Below are positions 38,301 to 50,300 of a stretch of DNA of 64,000 nucleotides, piece after piece. The notes below the pieces were generated by a model that had not been told where the DNA came from, ran no database searches, and worked only from the letters and a program-made list of their open reading frames with translations. Every line of letters begins with the position of its first letter. Within the stretch, counting starts at the first letter, position 1. Position numbers and translations under genes: made by a program. Origin of the DNA: Toxonevra muliebris (Eukaryota > Arthropoda > Insecta > Diptera > Pallopteridae); NCBI GenBank assembly GCA_963691655.1, contig OY829329.1, positions 54,759,408 to 54,823,407 of the forward strand, written 5' to 3'.

Positions 38301-41300
38301 AAATTTACTTAAAAAAATATAGCTCAAATAAGTTTGGGTGAAAAAAATTAATTTTAGAATTTTGAGCACTTACTTATATAGAGCGACCCCAGTGTGCGAC
38401 GATATATTTCCGATCTGTACAGATTTTTTACTAATTTAAGAGCTATAGCCTTAAATGAAAGACTTAATATTCTTTTAAACGTTATAATTAATTTTATTAA
38501 ATAAGATTTAGCAAGTTGGTGCTTTGGGGCGATTCGGATTCGCGGGTGTAACTATAAGGGTTATAGTGAAGAGACTTAAGGAGACTTAGTAATAATTAAT
38601 AAGTGGGGGCTTTTATAGCCGTTGCCACAATAAAATAACAGACTTGGAATTATAAAGATAAAAGCTTAAAGTTAACATCTTTTAGTACAAGTACTAGATT
38701 TCAATAACTACTGAAACTATATATTCAGTTATAGAAAAAAATATTAGTGCCAGAAAAGTTGCAATACGGGACGAATTTTAGTTGCTCCTTCTGCTATTTG
38801 AGGTTGTAAAAAGTTCTTAGCAACTGAGTGATCCTGTGATGTTAAATAACTTAGATTAAAAAGATGCATTATACTACTTCACCAGCTTGTCTGCTACCTC
38901 ATTTCCTCTTAAACAAGATTTTCCTGGTACTCAGCAGAGTTTAAGTTTGCTGCTGGCACTTAGGCGTCGAGAGGGGTTTTTGTAGTTTGATTTTCTTATA
39001 CCTCGACGTGGCGTAGTGGATAGTAAGCTAGACTACTAAGCAGGGTCCGGGTTCGATGCTCGGCACGGTCAAAACACGACGCCACCTCTTGGATGGCAAT
39101 GGCAAAACTCAAAGAATAAAAATTGCCTAAGAAAAGCTTTTCAAAGAAGAAGAAAAACTAACGGTAGAGAAATATTTTATTTTCTGACAAAATATAAATT
39201 TAAATCTTTCCTGAGCGCGATCAAATAATTGAGTTAATAGAAATATTCAAGGCGATTAATACCTATTTTGAATTTCGAATACAACTCAAATCAATTACTA
39301 TTATTAATGCCATTTAGGCACTTTACTTCTTATTATTTTTCTTATCTTAATAATATAAATAATAAGTATGTACGTACCTAAGCTTGAAAATAAAATGAAA
39401 TTTCGAAATCAAAATGTAAATATTTGTATATTTATCTCTACTAGTGTAAACTCTAATGTGTGCAAACAAATGTCAAAATCATAATTTACATATGCCATAA
39501 ACATGTTAAAATGTTTAAAATTATGATTAATATAACACGATGTTGAACACATAATAAATAATATAAAAATTCAGTGTGCAAAAAAAAATAAAAAAAAAAA
39601 TAAAAACAAATTTACAAAATGATGATGAAGTAAGTTCAATAAGTTTGACTTGACGTCTTTGAGATTTTTTGATTTTATCTTTCATAATTATCACACTGTG
39701 TAAATACTTTGTACACTAGTCAATATATCCCGACCTAACTCAATATTTTTTCTCTTTTACTCATTTACTTAAATTTTATTTTGTCTTTTTTTTTTACACT
39801 TCTTCAGTAAAATTTTTTATTTGTTTTACAGAAATGTGTTAATTATAAAGATTTTTTTTATTGTCATTGACTACGAGTATATACAATAATTTCAAATCAT
39901 CATCGCCATCGCTGTCGTGATTGTTGTCATCCATTATATTAAAATTTTTAACTGGTGAATTTTTTTTTAATATATATTTTCTTTGGTTTCATTAAGTTTT
40001 TAATAAATTTGTGAATCACGTTCGATTTTTTTTCTCTTTGTATTATAAGATAATTTTAACAAAACAAACAAAAAATCCTCAACAATGATTTTATTCACAG
40101 TTTTATTCATTGAGATATTCATCTAAAGGTTTATTGGCACCATTTTGCAGTTGTCACTTTGCCGACACTTTAACGTCACTTTTTCGACAGTTTATCGTCA
40201 TTTTATAACCATTTTTAATACCACTATTATCTTTTTATCTTTTGTTTTCAGTGTCTGGTCTGCCTGTCTGTCACAAGTCTATCTCATATAAAATCTGCAT
40301 AAAATTTCACATTGATGCAAAACAATGCATCTGTTTTTTAATTTTTTTTTTTTTTTTGCTTTTCGTTTCCCTTTCATTCAGTTATAATTTTTTTTCCTAA
40401 CACTTTAATAATAATTTAATATTTTATAATTTTTTTTTTTTCTAACCTTGATATTGAATTTGTTTTAACCCATTTTGAGAGTTGTTGAGTTTTCGTAACT
40501 CATTGCATTTAATAATACTCATATAATAAAATTGATTATAGCGATTGCATTATGTGCTTTTAGTTGTGTAGCGAGGAACAGATTTCCGCAATGCATAAAC
40601 GTGAAATATTTCGAAATATGTACTCAGATATATTCATTGCTTGGAAAACGGAAAACGTGATGTTAATTGTTTCGATTAGAAATAGTTTTGTATCGCCACA
40701 ATTTTAAGATTTGGTAGTCGACTTTAAGCAACGACATTGGCGTATAAAGAAATACCATAAAATTTAAAAATATCCTAAGGTATAGGCAGACGACCTCGAT
40801 AGTCTAGTGGATAGTGCACTAGGTTGCGTGTTCGATTCCTGTCTTGGTCTGTTGGTTAATTCCCATAAAGTTCTTATATTCACTATCGATATGAAGTGGA
40901 TGAGAATTATAAGAATGTGTACAAGTACATACCTTGGTTGGTAATGGCAAAACCACCGAACTGATAAAAAACTGCCACACAGCCGTTCGGAATTGGCGTT
41001 AAACTGTAGGTCCTACCATCGCCACTGTGGTCTAGTGACACACTCTTGTTTCTGGAGACCCGATTTCGATTCTCGGCTTGGGTATGTTTCTTATCTATCA
41101 TTCTTTCTCTCTTCCTTTCTTTCTTTCTTGGGGCTTGTACAATAGATCTTATAGGTCGCAGTGCCTGACTTTCGAAGCGTCCTTCCTTCAAATAATAATA
41201 ATAGTAAGGTATAGGCAGAATCGGAGTAAATCTCCTTTCTTGGTGATAAAATTAGATAGAAAATAAAATAATCTGGATTCGCTGTTTCTAAATTGGCTAG

Positions 41301-44300
41301 TGTTTGAAGATGTATGTTTTTTTTAATTAGAAAGCCAATCAATTTCTTTAGATTTTTCGAGATTTGAAACTATAGGGAAAACTGGGGTATTGTGGACCAC
41401 GGAGAATTGCGGAGCAGCGTCATATCTTTTCCCCTCGGAGTGATTGACTGCTGCAAATAACTGCCATCAGCTCACCTCTTGTTAAGCTCATTTTCCCTTC
41501 AGTACTCGACTTGTTTACACGCACTGTTACCTCGCTTCGATAACAAATAGAAATGTGATACGTTTAATTTGACCCAACTCAGATAAATATGTTCCAGGGA
41601 CGGAAAATGACTGCTATGAAATTTTTTGCGATGGAAAAAGTAGCCCAAAATTAAGAAATCGTTATAAAAATTGCTTCGTAATAATTATGAGCAAGAACAA
41701 TTTTATTTATTGTCGATACTCATTGCCAGATAACTTTTATTGAGAAAAATCCATTTTTTTTTTAACGTTGTTGCATATTAATTTTAAACGCGTATAAATT
41801 GTTTCATGAAAATGGTACTTCTGGTTTTAACAAAACGGCGCACCTCTTCACACAGCTCGTGCCACAATCGACTTTTTGTAGCCATTATTCCCGGCCGGTT
41901 TATATAAAAAAAAATGGGGTTTGGCTTCGTGATCGCCTGACTTTTTCCTCTGCGACCCTAGCCAAAGACCCTAGACGAACTTAAGGCCAACATCCGCCAG
42001 GAAATAGCCGACATATCGGCCGAATCATTGGTCAAATTGATGAAAAATGCGGAAAAAGAGCACATTTGACCGTCAACGTCTAAAGTAGCCATTTGCGTGA
42101 TATCATTTTCTAAAAAGTAGCTGGAACAAATCTTGAACTAAAATAAATGATTACACTGCGCAACACATTTTTCTAACGAAGAATCGGCTAATACAAGTCG
42201 ATAGTACTGGTCTAGAATAACAAAACCCTAAAAGGGTTTTGAAAATTTAGCTAGCTTTCAAAAGATTAGACATTAAAAATTTGCTTCTTGCAACTTATTT
42301 TTTAAAAACATTACACGAATGATACTTGATATTTTGTACTACTTTCTTCAACGAAATAGCATATAATATCATTAACAAATTTAACATTATATTACTTTTC
42401 CATATCAAGAAGTTTAGACTATCCATTACATGACTTTTGTAAAAAATAGACAGTAATACTATTAACAAAAATGTATAGAATTTAATAAAGTTTGGATTTT
42501 AAAATTTTTGTTTTTATTCACTCAACAGCTCATTTATTTACAACAGCTCAACTTTGAAAGGCTATAACTTTTAAAAGCGAGCTAACTTTTTAAAAACTTC
42601 TTACGGTTTTGTTACTCTGTACCAGTACTACCGACCTGTGTTTGTCGCTTCTCCGTTAGACTCCATGACCCTAAAATTGTTGCATAGTGTTATCCAAATG
42701 AACAACAAAAAAATTGTTTTTTTTAATGTTTTTTCAGAAAGAAATGATTTCTCTTTAAATGGCCTACCCTGTTTTTGAATACATATCGTTCATTTACTAA
42801 AAGACTGTCATAAGTCAAAAAACACGATTTTTGAGTTAACGATGCAGAATTATTCATTATGTCACGCTTCATATTGTGTAAAAATTTCATATTAATATCT
42901 TGTCTGCGGGTGAGAATTATAAGGTTTCTTCTTTTTCTGCAAAGTGGGAGTTAATTGAAAAGTTTAAACGCGTTTTCTGCAAAATTGCGTTTTTTGAGTT
43001 ATGACAGTCTTTTAGTAAATAAGCGATATTTTTTTTCTGAATTCATGTGAACTCTTTATTGTAATAACTTTGTTTGTTATACAAGGAGGAATGATCGAAA
43101 GCCACTGGTGGTGTAAAACTTCAACACACTAAACCACCTCAATGACAGAACGGTGTAACACTCTTGGGACAACTACTGGTACTATGTCAGGAAGCCGTTG
43201 TGAGCATTAACGCTCAAGTGTTAGTCAATTGTCATTCTGTCAAAATGTCTGCCTCTTTCTGACCCAATATTTATCTTTTCCTCACCGGCAACGTAAAAAA
43301 TAAAAATTACTGGCAACGTAAAAAATAATTCTTATTTGAAATACTTATCAAGCAATGGAAACAATATTTCTTATAAAATAAAAGTTACCGGCAACGTAAA
43401 TAATAATTCTCTTTCGTAATACTTATCAAGCAACGTAAAAAATATTTTTTAATAAATAATAATTATAGCCAACGAAAAATATTTATGTTATTTTGTAATA
43501 GTTATATTGCAACATTTTTCATGAAAAACTTGTAACTGTTACGTCTCTGATATGTTTATAATATTCGCGAAATCTTAAGCCTTCGACACAGACAAGAAAT
43601 TTGGCATGAAGGTTGCATTGTGATGCTGCCATATTTTAAAAAAGAGCGTTCGGGAAATTACGGACCACTTTTGTAGAGGAATTACGGAACACTCAATTCT
43701 TGACATTTACCTAGTTAAGTTCGTGTATTTGTTGCATATAAGTAATTTTTCGTGCAAAATTTAAACACAACAATACAGCTTGCATCAAACCACATGTTTA
43801 TCACACATAATCAGGGCCGTCGAGAGCAAATTCGGGCCCGGTGGTGATAACCTCTGGGCCTTCCTCACCCGCCCTCTCTTCCCACCACAAATGAAACAAT
43901 ATATATCTTCGTACTGCTCACTAAGGAATGTGTTTCAGGATTCGGAATATATAAAAATACAAACACAAATATCAAAAAACAAAATTTATTCTGTACTTTA
44001 AGTTCGAATATCGAATATAATAAGTTTCCATTTTACTTTAATTGCACTTAAAGTTTTTCCTATCAACTCTCATAATGCGCAGAATTCATAAGTACGCCTT
44101 ACTTGTTTTGGCTGATGCGAAGCAATTGATGATCTCTTCAAAATTTAATTTTCTTGCTAATTTCGCTTCCAGGCATAGAGTGGCTAAACTTGAGACTCTA
44201 GTTTTAGTTGCGCAGGATCGATGGAGGTTTTTTATTCTTTTTTAATATAGGGCCCTGGCCCGTCTGCAAAATGTTTTCACGATTGATAGATGATAAATAA

Positions 44301-47300
44301 TTTTCATGGTTTGTAATTCAATTTCATACGCATAGATGCTTGTTAAAGTTTTTCTGGATTTTAGAATTTGGATTGAAATCCGGGCCTCCTCAAAAACTCC
44401 GGGCCCGGTGGGAATCCCCCCCCCCCCCGACCCTCCCCCTCTTGTCGGGCCTGCACATGTTATATCGTCTATATACGCGTATGCGATAATAAACAAGCAA
44501 TTTGTACCAACAATTTTCGTGCCCGCGCTGACGACTGCGGGGGAAAAAGTAATTGGTTTTTTTTTCTATTCGCTTGACTTTAAAGTGTCATAACTTTTAG
44601 CTTTAGCGGTTAGCTGCATCTGGCAATTCTTTTTTGCTTAACAGGAGACAAATCAGCTGATTATTTGTGAAAATTTTATTGAGATCGGTGAGTTGTGTTA
44701 AAAGTTATTGCAAAGCAAAGATGAGTGAAAAGATTTGTGCTGTTTATGATGAAGGTACTTTTTCCCAATCAACTGCCAGAAAACGGTTCGCTCGCTTTCT
44801 TTCTCAAAATTGTGAAGTGAATTATGCTCCTCGACTAGGAAGATGATGCTGTGTGTTTGGTGGAACTATACCGATATCATCCATAATGAGCTAATACCGC
44901 CTGGCCAAACGAAATTGAAAAAGAGAGGCCGGAATCGATCAATAGGAAAGGTGCTGTGTTGTTGACCCGCCAAAAACTAATAGGCTTTGGATGGGAAGTT
45001 TCGATACATCCACCGTATAGTCCTGACATTGCATTTTTTAATAAATATAAAATTTTTTTAGTAATTTATGTTGTATATTTTTAAAAACGCCGAATACTTT
45101 TTCCCCTTTCCCTCTCATATTTAAGTAAGTACATACTTACAAAAAACGATTTTCTTCGAGAATTCTGCATTAAAATTACTTTTGTTATTAATGTTATATC
45201 AAGCCATGAATCTGCATAAACAAATTACATATTTAACATTTCTATGTGCATGCGAAATTTTATCGCTTTATTCGTAATTGATAATAGTGAAATTATGTAT
45301 TATCATTTGTAGCTCGACCGGTCTTATTTGTGTGAGACACTGCAAATAGGTTTGCTTGTTTTGTTTTTGTTTCTATTCGCATATATGTGACACGCCTATA
45401 CAAAAGAAATAACAAGCAACAAGCCTTTTTCTATGCTTACATATTCAATCAAATTGCCAAAAAATAAAAGTAGGTACATTACTTTTTTTATATACCTACA
45501 TTTGAAGACGTTGACATTTACTTTTTGCATATTTACTCTCGACAACAATCACGTAAATTGTTGGTTTTGTGTTGCTGTATTTGTGGTTGCAATGCAAATA
45601 TTACACTAAAATAACGAAAATAGTTACCACCAGCAACTTTCAGTAAGAAATGATACAATGTTGCTGTTGCTGTTGCTGCTGTTGCTACTATCTACTCCAC
45701 GCATATTTGGCAATTTCTTTGATTCAGTGCCTGTAGTAATTGCCGTCAAGTAAATTTGTATGTATTTTTCCTCTTTTTTTTCATTCATCTATTAGGTTTG
45801 TTAATTTTATTACTTGATATTCGTCGTTTGTTGTTTATTGTTTTTGTAGATATTATTGTAATTTATTAGCTAGATATCGCTATCGCTATGAATGTATGTA
45901 TGTAAGTATGTACACGTTTGTTACCTCCTTATTGCCGCCTTATAAACATTTGGCAATTATGTTTATGCTTTATGATTTGCTAATATATCAAATAAAATTA
46001 ATAGTAATTTTATCTATTATTTTTTTTTCACTATTTCACTTGTAACTTTTATATTGTCAATTAAATATTTGGTAATAATTTCGTGATATGATTTACAATT
46101 GTTTGTTTGTTTAGTCTCTAGTGTAGTAAAGTGTTGAATGTTTAAAATATTCCAATTGCATTATTAGAGACGTGTGTTTTTAGCCTTGATAAACACTTCC
46201 GATAATATTAAAAATCTGCGCCTTTAAATTTCGATTACATAATATTATTAAATATATGTATTTAGGTACAAGAAAGCACTCACTTTGAATACAATTTTGA
46301 ACCTGCATGCTAATTTTGCCTGAAAAAGGCAAGGAAAACGGAATCATTAGCCTTAGCTGATGAAAATTATGCTTTGAATTCTCAAGTAGCTCACTTCTTG
46401 GGCTTCCTGGATTCCTGGATTCCAAAATTTTGTAAAGACCTTTAAAACGAAGTTTGGTAAAGAAAAAACGAAACTTAAGTAATGCATCCGAATTAAATTC
46501 ATTCACACACAGTTAGGTTAATGATTTTTGAGAGTTCTGAAATTAAATATCAAAACTTACTTGGTATGCTCACAAACATATTAATTGTTTCCAAATTCAG
46601 ATCAAAAATCATTGCCCAGACAAAAAAACCTTTCCAAAAATTCAGATCAAAATTCACACCAAAAACTTCAGGCCAAAAACGCAAACCAAAATTGAACCAA
46701 ATTCAAATTAAAATTTAGGCAAAAATTCGGACCAAAATTTATTTATCTGTTCTAAATTAGAATTAAAAATCAGACTAAAATTTAAACCAAATTCAGACAA
46801 AAATTTAGACAAAAAATCAAACCAAACTTAAAACCAAAATTAAGATAAAAAATCAGACCAAAATTATGACTAAAAATTCAATCCAAATTCAATTCAAAGC
46901 GAACTCGGATCAAAAATCAGGCCAAATATTATACTGAAATTCATATCAAATTCAAACAAAAAATCAGAACGAAATCAAAACCAAAATAGGGGGTAAAACT
47001 CTGACTACAAAGAAACCAAATTCAGATCAAAAATCAAATTCGAAGAGTTCCGTCCAAAAATCAAAACAAAAACATAAGCAAAATTAAGACAAAAACCAGT
47101 CCAAAATACGACCAAAATTCAATAAGACAATCAGACAATATAGACTGAAATTCAGACCAAAAATCTGAAAGCCCAAAATCAGGTTAAAAATCACACAAAA
47201 GTTCAGACAAAAAAGAAACCAAAAATCAATTCAGACCAAAAGAATTTATACTTAGGCTTAAATAAAAATTTAAACCAAAATGCAAACCAAATTCAAGAGA

Positions 47301-50300
47301 AAATCCAGACAAAATCTGACCGAGACTTATAACCAACAAGACTAAAAACCAAACATCATTATCAAGCTCTTCAAAAGTAGGACATCCATAAATAAACCAT
47401 GAAATTTAAGATTTGATGTATTCTAAGTATATACATTAGGCCGGGGCTATTTGTATGGATTATGATTCCTCTTGCCATTCCGAACAAAAAGTTCTTCAAC
47501 AACATAGGTCTAAAATGAATTTCGAGGCTCTGGAATTTGATTTTTATGGAAAATGTTCGGTTTATATAGAATTTTCAAGGCACTTGGAATTTTTGTAATT
47601 ACCCAGTGCAACAGTAAATTTCAAATATCGAATAGGTATATTTTTAAGTGTAATTTGGGGTCGCTGAATCCGGCTCTGTACTCAGATTTTCTCTATCACG
47701 TCTAAGATCCCTGGTATGGGGGCCGAAATCCATAATTTTGGTATACGTGGGACCAATATAAATTTTTTTTTATTTTACTTTGTACATGCCTCATAGCTAA
47801 GAGAAAGTTGTTGTGGAAGGGAGGAAAAAATTACTAAGACAAAAATACTCCACCATCCCTCCTTACCCGCCCTTTGGGGTGTTATATGAAGCCTCAATTC
47901 GATATATGACTATAACGAGTAACCGATAGCGAAACCTATCATTAGGTTTTGATAAGAAATATTTTACATCGAAAAATAGTTTGGGTCACCGAAGGTTAAA
48001 ATTACCTGGTCCAACATTTTTTGAAAAATTAATCCTTGAAAAAAAATGTTGTTTCTTATAATTCCTTTGTACTGGTCATACCTTGTGAGGTTATTTTTCC
48101 GAGAATACGGGGGTGGAGGTAGTTTTGATGTTCTAAGACCCCTATTACTTTCTGATAAGCTAACTTTTTCTCAAACACACTATAAAACTTTTATCAATCA
48201 TTTAGCCTGTAGGAAAACATTGCTCAAAGCTGTACTTAAAAAACTCCCAGAATTTGCGGTATGGAGCTTAGATGTAAGATTCTTGTATTCAGAAAAACGT
48301 GCTTCTTTTTCTACTAAACAACTTTTCTATAGACACGAACAACGATAAGACATAAAATAAGAATCTCCTGGTACAGTCTTATTAAAGCAATTTTCATGAT
48401 TTCATGTACCGTTATCTCGAAAATCTGACGTGATGGAGCAACATGGTCTTCAGATTCGAGATCAACGACCCCAAATTACTCAAAACTATATGTCAAATCG
48501 TCAGTCCGCTTTTGCCTGTTTCACAGTGTAATAAATGAATGAAGTAAGAAAATAAAAAAATTGTGTTTTTGTATAAAATTATCACTCAAACCACCAAACA
48601 TGCTATTTTCGATAGGGCCCCTATCGGACGCTTAAGTTAAAATAAATATCAAAAATGAACTTCTCGTATGAAAAAGCCCGCGAGTACTAATTTTCACAGA
48701 AAAAGTAATTACAAAAATTTCAAGTGTCTTAAAAATTCTATATAAAACGAACATTTTCCATAAAGGAATAGGAATCATAATTTCGACGGCGCCGTATCGG
48801 TTGCCAAATCGCCCCGGCCTAATATACATGGGACATTCTCCGTCTGTCCAAAATTGGTTAAGGTATTTTAGAGCATGTTTGGGCTCAAATGAAAGCTTAT
48901 TATCTCTAGTTTCAAATGCAACAAGGACTTTTTTGCATGATGGCGGACCAATGTGGCGGCTGCAAGCCTACCACCTCACCATAAAATAATAGTTTTATCA
49001 AGCGTACTTTTACCCAAGTCATCATAAAAAAACAGATAAAGTTTTTTTTCGAATATTTTTTTTCGCTGAATATGAATCCAATATTATTTTTTATAGGGAA
49101 TGTTGCATGTTGTCTCCAACTTCAAAAAAGGTTCAAAAAGGCTGTTATTCGGGTCTCAACCCTACCCAAGTCATCATAAAACGACGGAAAAAGCCTATTT
49201 TGTGTAGTTTCAGCTGATGAACATGAATCTAATATTATTTTCCACGAGAAATATTACATGTCGTCTCTAACCTCAAAAAATTAAAAATCCCAAAAAACTT
49301 TTTTTCGTGTCTCACGTGCCCCAAATCACCAGGAAACTTCCCAAAAAACTTATTCTTTCTTATATCATAAAAGAAAAATTATAATTTGTTAAGTAGTGTA
49401 ATTTGTCCCAAACATATCAGAAATAAAGTAATCAAATTTTGCAGCCATATACTATATTTATATTAAATATGTAATATTTGTATGCAAAGTCATGGCTCCA
49501 CATCATAATAATTGGTGAAAGAAAAAAAGTAGATTAAAATTCCACATGTAAAGCATAGACTCGGCTCTAGCATTATGCACCTACTCTCACCAAGCACTCT
49601 TTTTCATAGTGTGCTCTCATTGTGTGCACTCACGCGCTCACATTCTTCTTCCTTACGCTCTTTGAAACTGCATATCCACATAGATATGCGAAAATTACAT
49701 AATTTCGAAAGCCAAAAGGCAACAACAACAGCACACACCAAAAAAAAATAAATAAATAAAAATGTCAGCGACTAAAACAACAACAAAAACGATGTAGTTT
49801 GTCGTCGCCAATATCAACAACAACAAAATGTCAAATGACGCAAAAATGCATCACATACACACACACACACGCACACAGCTTAATACAGCACAACACTGCA
49901 ATAACATCAACAACATTGCAATTAGGGTGGCAGCATGTCGGCATGGAATGGCTTGGCATGAGGCATGACTGAAATACGTACAACTGAAATATAGGTTATG
50001 TTATCATCATCAACATGAGTGGGTTGAAATTGTTCATATTCGAGACTCGAATTGACTCTCTCTCATTGAAGTAATACATAAATTACATGCATAGTTACAA
50101 AAATAAATATGCGACTACGTGTGTGTGTGTGTGTAAGCCAACATTTAAGCTTATAACCAACAAGTGAAATGATAAAAACACAAACATAACAAACAAAAAA
50201 ATAATAACGTTTAAATAAAAACAAGGAAATACTTGTAGTTATTTTGTATGAATTTCATGCTTTGGCACATTTATATACCTACTTTTTTTGATTTTGTTTT

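Larger units (their letters stand above)
36504..38396. mobile_element. Transib-like non-autonomous DNA element (1893 bp) with CGACG duplication
   Basis: The ends are CACACTGGGGCCGCT and, reverse-complemented, CACACTGGGGTCGCT, and similarity continues for about 37 bp (ATATAAGTRAGTGCTCAAAA). The 5-bp CGACG occurs directly at 36499-36503 and 38397-38401. CACA-type ends with a 5-bp GC-rich duplication fit the Transib superfamily (the RAG1 relative); this is inference from ends alone because no transposase is visible. The interior is AT-rich, carries a 113-bp tandem duplication, and hosts a piggyBac-like MITE. Confidence 0.7.

Noticed and set aside
41391..43672. Possible 2.3-kb element bounded by GGACCAC phrases
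   Set aside because: The two phrases are in direct rather than inverted orientation and too short; no ends could be defined.
44242..44593. Gly-rich and Pro-rich open frames on both strands
   Set aside because: They are caused by the C14 run in the hAT-like element; no domain and no conservation signal.
48046..48348. 100-codon open frame treated as a gene
   Set aside because: It lies between the arms of an inverted-repeat element and matches nothing I know; kept only as a finding.
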